Assembly (NCBI GenBank): GCA_003152555.1
Contig: PMAL01000183.1
Coordinates: forward strand, 1,009-15,917
Length of the DNA: 14,909 nucleotides
Origin: Acidimicrobiaceae bacterium
GTDB lineage: Bacteria > Actinomycetota > Acidimicrobiia > Acidimicrobiales > RAAP-2
Direction of reading: 5' to 3'
Under the pieces are notes generated by a model. It worked only from the letters and a program-made list of their open reading frames with translations. It was not told where the DNA came from and searched no databases. The translations under genes were made by a program, and so were the position numbers. Shown here in pieces: positions 7,569 to 12,985 of this stretch. The stretch's first letter is position 1. Every line of letters starts with the position of its first letter.

Positions 7569-7774
7569 TCGAGGTCGCCGGTTTCGTTGAATCCTTTGAC
7601 GATCGTCGAGGAGACGGATACATCCATGGCGACGACGGCGAGCAATTCTACTTTCACTGTGTGCAAATCAGCGACGGATCACGGAGCATTCCCGTTGGTG
7701 CTCGAGTGACGGCCCAGCGCCGCGTCGGGCGACTAGGCCGCGATGAAGTTGGCCACGTCATTGCTCTTTCGTAG
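7565..7774 (+). CDS. Small cold-shock-domain (CSD) protein
   Basis: This 69-residue protein is a single OB-fold of the cold-shock type. The opening AGFVESFDD matches the family GxVKWFN strand, RNP1 is represented by GDGYI (16-20), RNP2 by FYFHC (28-32), and IPVGARVTAQ matches the turn that usually reads LxEGQxVxF. The RNP1 lysine and first aromatic are changed (GDGYI rather than KGFGFI), so nucleic-acid binding may be altered. The only plausible start is a TTG at 7565 that overlaps the ribH stop as TTGA, placing the gene as last member of the rib operon by coupling. Family members bind single-stranded RNA or DNA. A role in riboflavin synthesis is not implied by sequence. The fold call is fairly sure; the function is open. 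Confidence 0.75.
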   Translation: MIEVAGFVESFDDRRGDGYIHGDDGEQFYFHCVQISDGSRSIPVGARVTAQRRVGRLGRDEVGHVIALS

Positions 7775-7786
7775 CAATTGGGACAA

Positions 7787-7795
7787 TGTTAAAAT
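7787..7795 (+). promoter_or_regulatory. Putative extended -10 promoter, leaderless
   Basis: TGT followed by TAAAAT (7790-7795) is an extended -10 element (TGn plus a near-consensus hexamer). It ends six bases before the ATG at 7802. No -35 box and no Shine-Dalgarno are visible. This is the best-looking of the leaderless promoters in the window, and its AT-rich composition contrasts with the flanking genes. Confidence 0.58.
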
Positions 7796-7801
7796 TTCCT
7801 C

Positions 7802-8158
7802 ATGAGTGACTACGACGACGCGAGAGTGCAGTGTACGGACACCGCGGTCAATCTTCGCGGCTACTACTTTCCGTGGGGAACCAAGCGGATTGCGTACAGT
7901 TCAATTCGAGACGTGACTCGAGTTGAGACGGGGGCGCTGCGAGGTCGGGCGAGAATTTGGGGGACCGCTAACCCCGGCTTGTGGGCCAACTTCGACCCCG
8001 AGCGTCCTAAGAAGAAGTTTGCGCTGATTCTGGATCTCGCCAAACGGGTGAAGCCGTTCATAACGCCTGACGATCTGGACGCCGTCGAGGCGCTGATACG
8101 CGAGCGCGCGCATCTTGGGCCGAGCGGTGGGCCTTCCGCACGCGGTCCTATCATTTGA
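7802..8158 (+). CDS. Small PH-like conserved hypothetical protein
   Basis: This 118-residue cytoplasmic protein has no signal peptide or membrane segment. The segment CTDTAVNLRGYYFPWGTKRI (11-30), then AYSSIRDVTRVETG (31-44), resembles the start of small bacterial PH-like domains (strand, turn, strand, then a Y-x-x-I-xx-V element). Similar short proteins with the phrases GYYFPWGTKRI and RIWGTANPxxW are, as I recall, found in actinobacteria, but the function is not known to me. The FITPDD phrase at 87-92 precedes a C-terminal helix (93-103), and the last 15 residues are Gly/Pro/Ser-rich and probably disordered. The ATG sits six bases after an extended -10 element, so it likely has its own leaderless transcript. 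It is a real gene judging by codon use; the domain call is tentative. Confidence 0.8.
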   Translation: MSDYDDARVQCTDTAVNLRGYYFPWGTKRIAYSSIRDVTRVETGALRGRARIWGTANPGLWANFDPERPKKKFALILDLAKRVKPFITPDDLDAVEALIRERAHLGPSGGPSARGPII

Positions 8159-8231
8159 GAATTGATGGCGTACGCGGAGCGCGGTGAACGCTGCATTGTT
8201 GTCAACGAGTGTGCTGAGCACCAGGGGAAGA

Positions 8232-9287
8232 ATGACCGAAAGATGCGTCTCGCGTGCACCCCGTCGAAGAAATGTTTTCACCGTGACGACTCTCCTGGGT
8301 TCCGTCGTGGTTGGCGTGCTCAACATCGCGAGTCCCGCTAGTCCCGCCAGCAATGCGCACCAATCGCGGACGCACCTCGCGTCCGCGACTCACCTGGAGC
8401 AACCAGCGGGCTTGGCCATTGCCGCCAACGGTGACTTGATCATCGCCGATCAGCAGCTCAACGAGGTCCTCGTGCGGCTGCCGTCGGGGACGTTGCGGGT
8501 CATTGCCGGCACCGGCAGCGCCGGATTCAGCGGCGACGGCGGTCGGGCAGTGAACGCGCGGTTGCGTGGGCCCACCGCGGTGGCGCTCGGTGCGAACGGG
8601 ACGATTTACGTTGATGATCAGGGCAATAATCGTGTGCGCGCGCTGTCGCCCGATGGTCGCATTATGACGGTTGCCGGTAACGGAGCCACGAGCGGGTCGC
8701 GAATCAAAGCGGGTTCCATCGCGACCAACGACGCCATCGCGCCCAGTGACGTGACCACAGGTCGCAATGGTCGCTTGTATATTGCCGCCGCCAATGACGT
8801 GGTGGAACTATCCGCGACGGGCACGATTGCGAGTGTCATTGATTTGACCAAGACGCCGGGTGTGAAGCTGCGCTACCAGGCCTGTGATCCCGAGTCGATT
8901 GCCTTTGATCCCACCGGCAACCTTTTCGTGGGCTGCGATAACAGTCGTGAACTCATCGAGCGAATGACCAGCGGTCATTTTGAGATGGTCGAATCCTTCT
9001 ACCGGCCGCACGACTTTCCCGGCATCGCCTTTACCAAGGGCGGCGCGTTACTCGTCGTCAACCGCGAGGTGCTGTTCGGCGTAATCGACAATCACGCCAC
9101 GTCGCTGATTGGACTAAAGACTTTTCCACACTCCGTGGTCTGCGTGCCCAGCGGGATCGCCGTGTCGACCAACGGCACCATCTATACCGACTGTCAATCG
9201 GGCGATGGATTTGATACCGGTGCGGGACTGGCGAAAATCACTCCCGCAGGCGGCATCGTGCTGTTGCGCCTCTGGAAGGAGCAGTAA
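8232..9287 (+). CDS. Exported NHL-repeat beta-propeller protein
   Basis: This protein of about 351 residues has an N-terminal basic stretch (RAPRRR) and a hydrophobic segment ending in an Ala/Ser/Pro-rich region, read as a signal peptide or membrane anchor. About six NHL-type blades follow. Each has a PxGLAxxxxGxLxIAD-like strand pair; the second is preceded by the AGTGSAGFSGDGG loop common in bacterial NHL proteins. Four cysteines fall in blades 4 and 6 and could form disulfides outside the cytoplasm. NHL propellers serve binding or lyase roles; I see no catalytic signature, so the ligand is unknown. The ATG at 8232 follows AGGGGA. An in-frame GTG at 8184 with a GGAG is an alternative, but it would place 29 residues before the hydrophobic segment. 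Confidence 0.85.
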   Translation: MTERCVSRAPRRRNVFTVTTLLGSVVVGVLNIASPASPASNAHQSRTHLASATHLEQPAGLAIAANGDLIIADQQLNEVLVRLPSGTLRVIAGTGSAGFSGDGGRAVNARLRGPTAVALGANGTIYVDDQGNNRVRALSPDGRIMTVAGNGATSGSRIKAGSIATNDAIAPSDVTTGRNGRLYIAAANDVVELSATGTIASVIDLTKTPGVKLRYQACDPESIAFDPTGNLFVGCDNSRELIERMTSGHFEMVESFYRPHDFPGIAFTKGGALLVVNREVLFGVIDNHATSLIGLKTFPHSVVCVPSGIAVSTNGTIYTDCQSGDGFDTGAGLAKITPAGGIVLLRLWKEQ

Positions 9288-9382
9288 CCGGCGCCCGGGC
9301 TCTGCATCTTGTGACCTTCTGCTCTAGGGTGGTCGCGTTTTTGCATGAGACGCTGGTTGAAACCGCTGACACTGGAGTCAAC

Positions 9383-9928
9383 ATGCGCCGTAAGACCTTG
9401 GACCTACTACTTGTGTGGCTGGGCGGCTTGCTCACCATCATGCTGCTCGTCGCGGGCGCGGGCCTGCTCTTCGGTGCCAACTTCACTTCCTCGTCGGTTA
9501 CGACCCAGCTCGCTCAACAGAAGGTCTACTTCGATAACACCGCGGCGCTCAATGCCGAGGGTCCGACGGTGTCGAAGTACTTGGACCAGTACGCCGGTCA
9601 GCAACTGCTAACTGGCACCCAGGCCCAGGCCTACGCCAACCACTTCATCCAGGTCCACCTCAACGCCATTGACCATGGCAAGACCTACGCGCAGGCGAGC
9701 ACGGCGTGTGACCTCGCGCCTACGGTGGCGTGTAACGCACAGGACCAGTTGCTCTTTGAAGGTTCCACCACCAGGGGACTGCTGCTGAACGCCTACGCCT
9801 TCGGCACCATTGCCACCATTGCCATGTTCGCCGCGTACGCGTCGTTCGCCCTCGCGTTCTTCATGCTGGTATTGACCTTGCTCGGACTTCGTCACTACCG
9901 CCAGGGCGATCCCGAGATCACAATTTAG
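9383..9928 (+). CDS. Two-TM conserved membrane protein of unknown function
   Basis: This 181-residue protein has one hydrophobic helix near each end (about 8-30 and 139-168) and a central domain of about 105 residues. Two basic residues at the N-terminus (RRK) suggest the N-terminus is inside, so the central domain would face outward; its two cysteines (109, 117) could form a disulfide. Phrases such as VTTQLAQQKVYF, YLDQYAGQQLLTGTQAQAYA and RGLLLNAYAFGTI resemble, from memory, a widespread actinobacterial membrane family without assigned function. The ATG at 9383 follows GGAG with five-base spacing and places the first helix at the usual depth; the open frame extends upstream to 9311 but without family character. 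The 95-base gap before it contains TAGGGT at 9325-9330, a possible -10. Two hairpins follow its stop. Confidence 0.82.
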   Translation: MRRKTLDLLLVWLGGLLTIMLLVAGAGLLFGANFTSSSVTTQLAQQKVYFDNTAALNAEGPTVSKYLDQYAGQQLLTGTQAQAYANHFIQVHLNAIDHGKTYAQASTACDLAPTVACNAQDQLLFEGSTTRGLLLNAYAFGTIATIAMFAAYASFALAFFMLVLTLLGLRHYRQGDPEITI

Positions 9929-9942
9929 CGGTACCACCTCGA

Positions 9943-9976
9943 CGAGTGAACCCGGGCCCCCCCTCGGGTTCACTCG
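9943..9976 (+). terminator. Strong hairpin downstream of the membrane gene
   Basis: A perfect 12-bp inverted repeat (arms 9943-9954 and 9965-9976) flanks a 10-base C-rich loop. It begins 14 bases after the stop of the 9383 gene. No T-run follows it directly, so alone it would be a poor intrinsic terminator; it may act with the second hairpin or protect the mRNA 3' end. Confidence 0.65.
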
Positions 9977-9988
9977 CAGTATCAGCCC

Positions 9989-10027
9989 ACGGGCGTTCGG
10001 AGAATCCTTCGAGCGCCCGTTGTTGTT
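9989..10027 (+). terminator. Second hairpin followed by T-rich tail
   Basis: Arms 9989-9999 and 10010-10020 pair over 11 bp with one G-U, around a 10-base loop. The sequence TTGTTGTT runs from the end of the right arm, giving a modest U-rich tail. Together with the hairpin 13 bases upstream it forms a tandem terminator that ends the 9383 transcript before the next promoter. Confidence 0.68.
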
Positions 10028-10082
10028 CGCTGATCGTTGCCACTCGCGTCTCTTCGCGCCGTGTAAAGACGCGCACCTGTGA

Positions 10083-10088
10083 CAGACT
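10083..10088 (+). promoter_or_regulatory. Weak -10 candidate for the 10095 gene
   Basis: CAGACT keeps the key A and final T of a -10 hexamer and ends six bases before the ATG at 10095, the same spacing as at def, rpe and the 7802 gene. No Shine-Dalgarno is visible. The first base deviates from TANNNT and no -35 is clear, so this is tentative. Confidence 0.3.
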
Positions 10089-10094
10089 CGTCGA

Positions 10095-10388
10095 ATGAAG
10101 AAGCGTCAATTGAGTCGCGCCCAACGCATCGTGACGATCATCGGTCTCGGTTTCGCGTTTGACGCGTTCGGCCAATGGTTGATGACCATTGGTGCACGGG
10201 CCAACTTTGGTTGGGTAGCGTACGCACCGCTCAGTAATCAGTCGGCACCATCCCTGGCGGGCGGGCTGCACCCGTGGGTGCGATTCGTTATTTGGATGAT
10301 CCTGATTGCTCTGTGGACCGGCGCCGCGGTCTTACTGCTCAGTGAGCGCTCGACCTCGCACGGAGAAGCGCTAACGCACGAGATCTGA
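10095..10388 (+). CDS. Small two-TM membrane protein of unknown function
   Basis: This 97-residue protein has a basic N-terminus (KKRQLSRAQR), a first membrane helix at about 11-33, a polar loop of about 27 residues with GWVAYAPL (39-46), and a second helix at about 61-83 introduced by GLHPWVRFVIW. Both ends should lie in the cytoplasm. Small actinobacterial membrane proteins with a GWxxYAPL loop and a GLHPWVR phrase are familiar to me, but no function is assigned. It lies after a tandem terminator and has no Shine-Dalgarno, so it is probably a single-gene leaderless transcript. It converges on the minus-strand gene, with only six bases between the stops. Confidence 0.78.
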   Translation: MKKRQLSRAQRIVTIIGLGFAFDAFGQWLMTIGARANFGWVAYAPLSNQSAPSLAGGLHPWVRFVIWMILIALWTGAAVLLLSERSTSHGEALTHEI

Positions 10389-10394
10389 GTGGAA

Positions 10395-10694
10395 TTACGC
10401 GCTGGCGCTGGTGGCGGCGCGGACGTAGACCTGTTGGACTTCGGCGAGGGCGCTGCGGTACAGGTTCACGTTCTCACCCAGTCGCTCGTCGCCGGCTTTG
10501 AGAATCGCGGCCACGATGTCGATGATCAACTGCGCCTGGCTCAGATCGGCTGGGGTGGAGGCGAGGTGGACGGCAGCCAACTGGATCAAATGGAATATGT
10601 AGTTGCCGAGGATCAGTTCAACGGGAGTGGCACGCAACATCTCAAGTTCGTCGGCTTCCTCGGCGCTGTTAGTAGTTTCGGAGTCATCATTCAC
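10395..10694 (-). CDS. DUF1844 family protein
   Basis: This 99-residue soluble protein on the minus strand has an acidic Ser/Thr/Glu-rich N-terminus followed by three predicted helices. The core, from LILGNYIFHLIQLAAVHL through LSQAQLIIDIVAAIL to a final ALAEVQQVYV, fits the DUF1844 pattern, in which the family carries a helix, a conserved A-x-x-x-ID segment and a C-terminal LxxLRxxYV-like helix. DUF1844 genes are found next to infC in actinobacteria such as Streptomyces, which supports the call. I chose the GTG at 10694-10692 because the residues before it are Cys-rich and unlike the family, and a TACCTT hexamer lies seven bases upstream. The frame remains open to 10826. It is the only minus-strand gene, divergent from infC. 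The function is unknown. Confidence 0.8.
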   Translation of the reverse strand: MNDDSETTNSAEEADELEMLRATPVELILGNYIFHLIQLAAVHLASTPADLSQAQLIIDIVAAILKAGDERLGENVNLYRSALAEVQQVYVRAATSASA

Positions 10695-10701
10695 GCCATT
10701 C

Positions 10702-10707
10702 AAGGTA
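10702..10707 (-). promoter_or_regulatory. Putative -10 hexamer for leaderless DUF1844 transcript
   Basis: On the minus strand TACCTT fits TANNNT and ends seven bases before the chosen GTG start. There is no Shine-Dalgarno before that codon. The call rests on pattern and spacing only. Confidence 0.35.
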
Positions 10708-10860
10708 GTCGCAGGTCGCCGATTCGTGCACCAAAAGGCGAGACAAACGCATTCTGCTACTGTGGTGGGGCAGTTCAGCAAGTGAGGTTGGCAATGCCGA
10801 CGTCCACCTAGGCACGAAGAGTGCATTGGGTTCCAGGAGTTTTGCGCCCCGCTTGCCGTG

Positions 10861-10881
10861 GCGACACCACAGTGGTGTCGC
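10861..10881 (+). repeat. Near-perfect palindrome in the infC leader
   Basis: Ten-base arms (10861-10870 and 10872-10881) surround a single central A; as RNA this folds into a 9-bp stem with a CAG loop. It ends six bases before the GAGGAG Shine-Dalgarno of infC and no T-run follows, so it is more likely an operator or an mRNA regulatory hairpin than a terminator. Confidence 0.7.
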
Positions 10882-10900
10882 GTAGAGCGAGGAGAGAATT

Positions 10901-11563
10901 ATCGCAACAGTGCCTGGAGACCACCGCGTCAACGAACGCATTCGTGTGGACAGTATTCGACTCATAGACCACGAGGGAAATCAACGTGGCGTGATTTCGA
11001 CCCGCGAAGCGCTGGAGTTGGCCCGCAGTCTGGATCTGGACCTTGTGGAAATTGCCCCGACGGCGAACCCGCCCGTATGTCGAATCATGGACTACGGCAA
11101 GTTCAAATTCGACGAGGCTCAGAAGGCCAAGGAATCGCGTCGCAAGACGCTCAACGTCGGCGTCAAGGAGATGAAGTACCGCCCGAAAATCGGTCCCGGT
11201 GACTTTGACACGAAGACTCGGCTGGTTGAGCGGTTCCTGACTGAAGGTCACAAGGTGAAGATCACCATCATGTTCCGTGGACGAGAGTCGGCCCACCCCG
11301 AGCTCGGCGCCAAGATCTTGGACCGCATTGTCGAGAAGTTGACGGACATTGCCAAGATCGAGTCGGCACCGAAATTGGACGGACGCAACATGATCATGGT
11401 GCTGGGACCGGACAAGAAGTCCAAACCCAAAAATGAGGACGGCGCCAAACCGGCCGTCAAGCAAGTGGTAGCGGCAGTGGCCTCGGCCGCCGCGCCAACA
11501 GAGATCGTGCAGCAAGAAGTCGCGCCGAGCGTATCGGCCGAAGCAACGTTAGAGGAGGGCTGA
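10901..11563 (+). CDS. infC: Translation initiation factor IF-3
   Basis: IF-3 binds the 30S subunit, prevents 70S assembly and proofreads start codons. The N-terminal domain begins with RVNERIRVDSIRLI, the linker carries IMDYGKFKFDEAQKAK, and the C-terminal domain includes ITIMFRGRE and DGRNMIMVL, all intact. An Ala/Glu-rich tail of about 50 residues follows the core; similar variable tails occur in actinobacterial IF-3. The start is non-standard. The GTG at 10910 lies 15 bases after AGGAG (10890-10894), too far, whereas ATC at 10901 lies six bases and ATT at 10898 three bases after it. AUU or AUC starts are established for infC elsewhere (AUU in E. coli, AUC in Myxococcus) and serve autoregulation, so I infer ATC. 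It is first gene of infC-rpmI-rplT. Confidence 0.93.
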   Translation: MATVPGDHRVNERIRVDSIRLIDHEGNQRGVISTREALELARSLDLDLVEIAPTANPPVCRIMDYGKFKFDEAQKAKESRRKTLNVGVKEMKYRPKIGPGDFDTKTRLVERFLTEGHKVKITIMFRGRESAHPELGAKILDRIVEKLTDIAKIESAPKLDGRNMIMVLGPDKKSKPKNEDGAKPAVKQVVAAVASAAAPTEIVQQEVAPSVSAEATLEEG

Positions 11564-11564
11564 G

Positions 11565-11759
11565 ATGCCGAAGATGAAGACAGACAGTGGTGCGAAGAAG
11601 CGAATCAAGGTGACCGGATCCGGTCGTCTTCGCCGCCGCAAGGCCTTTCGAGGCCACCTCATGGAGGGTAAGTCCTCCGTGCGCGCGCGTCGACTCGGTC
11701 GCGACACCGACCTTTCGCCCGGCCAGGAAAAGAACGTCAAGAAGTTGATGGGCCTGTAA
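11565..11759 (+). CDS. rpmI: 50S ribosomal protein L35
   Basis: This 64-residue, highly basic protein starts with MPKMKTDSGAKKRIKVTGSG and continues with LRRRKAFRGHL, the recognised L35 pattern, and has normal length. It is a component of the large ribosomal subunit. A GAGGAGG Shine-Dalgarno sits inside the end of infC with six-base spacing, and only one base separates the infC stop from this ATG. The infC-rpmI-rplT order is conserved across bacteria, and L35 is normally coregulated with L20. Confidence 0.98.
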   Translation: MPKMKTDSGAKKRIKVTGSGRLRRRKAFRGHLMEGKSSVRARRLGRDTDLSPGQEKNVKKLMGL

Positions 11760-11785
11760 GAACGAGTTAGGAAAGAGAAACCAAC

Positions 11786-12145
11786 ATGGCACGTGTAAAG
11801 AGGGCGGTCAACGCCAAGAAGCATCACAAGGCGGTACTCGAAGAGGCGAAGGGTTACTACGGCGACCGTAGCCGGACCTTTCGCGCCGCGAACCAGGCCG
11901 TGCAGCACTCGGGGGTCTACGCCTTTCGTGACCGTCGAGCGCGCAAGGGTGAATTCCGTAAGCTCTGGATTCAGCGCATCAACGCCGGCACCCGGGCCCA
12001 CGGTATGAGCTATAGCCGCTTTATCGCGGGCCTCAACGCCGCCGGCATTGAAGTCGACCGTCGCATCTTGGCGGACTTGGCCGTGAATGACAGCGCCGCA
12101 TTCGGCGCCATCGTCACCCAGGCCAACGACGCGCTGACGAAGTAG
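11786..12145 (+). CDS. rplT: 50S ribosomal protein L20
   Basis: This 119-residue basic protein shows the L20 features MARVKRAVNAKKHHKAVLEEAKGYYG near its start (with an R-for-G change in the usual VKRGV), then RSRTFRAANQAVQ, the RDRRARKGEFRKLWIQRINA signature at about 49-68 and FIAGLNAAGIEVDRRILADLA. It is an early-assembly protein of the large subunit and is the autogenous repressor of this operon in the bacteria where that was studied. An AGGAAAG Shine-Dalgarno lies ten bases before the ATG, in the 26-base gap after rpmI. Confidence 0.98.
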   Translation: MARVKRAVNAKKHHKAVLEEAKGYYGDRSRTFRAANQAVQHSGVYAFRDRRARKGEFRKLWIQRINAGTRAHGMSYSRFIAGLNAAGIEVDRRILADLAVNDSAAFGAIVTQANDALTK

Positions 12146-12163
12146 GCCACCCTGATTGAGGCC

Positions 12164-12985
12164 TTGGGGTCGTCACACCAGCGAGTGCGTCGACTTCGCC
12201 GCCTCGTCCAGAAACGTTCGCTGCGCTGGAGTGAGGGCGTCTGTGTCCTTGAAGGGCCGGACCTCATCGCGGCGGCGCTTGACAGCGGCGTCGAATTTGA
12301 AGCCCTCTACGTAGATGGCGGACACGTTGACAGCCCTGAGGTTTCGGCACTCATTCGTCGCGCAGAGGCGCAGGGCGTTCGAGTCTTCACGCTGGCGGCG
12401 GGCGTACTCGAGAAGGTCGCCGACGCCACCACACCTCAGCCACTGCTCGGCGCGGTTCGTTTTCCGATTGCGGAGCTATCTGCGATTGCGAGTGAGGGAC
12501 TCATCCTGGTGCTGCACGACGTGCGCGATCCCGGCAACGCGGGCACCATCATTCGTTCGAGCGACGCGGCCGGGGTCGCGGCCGTGATCTTTACCGGCCA
12601 GTCGGTCGATCCCTTTAATCCCAAGACACTTCGTGCCACCGCCGGATCGATCTTTCACGTGCCCATCGCAGTGGCCACGTTGGGAGAGACCCTCTCCCAC
12701 TTTGTCGCACAGGGTGCCCGTACGTACGCGACCGTCGTGCACGGGGGAGTGGATCACCGCGCCGTCGATTTTCTGAAACTGTCCGTCGTTGTCATTGGCA
12801 ACGAGGCCGACGGTCTCGACGACGCTGCGGTCGCCGCGTGTCAGGGCGCCGTGAGCATTGCGATGGCCGGGCGAAACGAGTCGCTCAACGCGGGAGTGGC
12901 GGCGGCACTGATTGTCTTTGAGGCTCTGTGGCAGCGCCAAGGCGCAGATTCACCCCTGCCGCCATCTAGCCTTACTGGGACATGA
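12164..12985 (+). CDS. SpoU/TrmH-family RNA 2'-O-methyltransferase
   Basis: This protein of about 273 residues has an N-terminal RNA-substrate-binding domain (about 1-100), with HQRVRRLRRL and EGVCVLEGPDLI, and a C-terminal SPOUT knot domain. The three SpoU motifs are clear: motif 1 DVRDPGNAGTIIRSSDAAGV (119-138, catalytic Arg131, Asn125), motif 2 VIGNEADGL (210-218) and motif 3 IAMAGRNESLNAGVAAAL (232-249). It should methylate a ribose 2'-OH in rRNA with SAM. In Mycobacterium tuberculosis a homologue annotated tsnR also follows rplT, so position supports an rRNA target, but the exact nucleotide cannot be read from sequence. The start is uncertain: TTG at 12164 is used here, and a CTG at 12152 is possible. 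The stop overlaps the pheS ATG by four bases. Confidence 0.93.
   Translation: MGSSHQRVRRLRRLVQKRSLRWSEGVCVLEGPDLIAAALDSGVEFEALYVDGGHVDSPEVSALIRRAEAQGVRVFTLAAGVLEKVADATTPQPLLGAVRFPIAELSAIASEGLILVLHDVRDPGNAGTIIRSSDAAGVAAVIFTGQSVDPFNPKTLRATAGSIFHVPIAVATLGETLSHFVAQGARTYATVVHGGVDHRAVDFLKLSVVVIGNEADGLDDAAVAACQGAVSIAMAGRNESLNAGVAAALIVFEALWQRQGADSPLPPSSLTGT

Larger units (their letters stand above)
10695..10900. promoter_or_regulatory. Divergent DUF1844-infC control region and infC leader
   Basis: This 206-base gap must hold the promoters for both divergent units. On the plus strand TACTGT at 10758-10763 is a -10 candidate without a good -35; a leader of about 130 bases would follow. The segment ends with a palindrome (listed separately) and the infC Shine-Dalgarno. 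A five-codon ATG reading frame at 10794-10811 is visible but unsupported. An infC leader is a usual place for autogenous control of infC-rpmI-rplT, by L20 in the systems studied in E. coli and Bacillus. Confidence 0.5.

Noticed and set aside
8250..8290. A twin-arginine (Tat) signal in the NHL protein, from its RRRNVF segment.
   Set aside because: The positions after the arginine pair do not match the S/T-R-R-x-F-L-K consensus well, so only a generic signal or anchor is claimed.
10794..10811. A five-codon leader peptide in the infC leader.
   Set aside because: The Shine-Dalgarno is weak and the codons do not match the classic attenuator logic; too short to support.
10861..10881. The infC leader palindrome as an intrinsic terminator.
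   Set aside because: No T-run follows and the infC Shine-Dalgarno comes six bases later; kept as a palindrome of unknown role.
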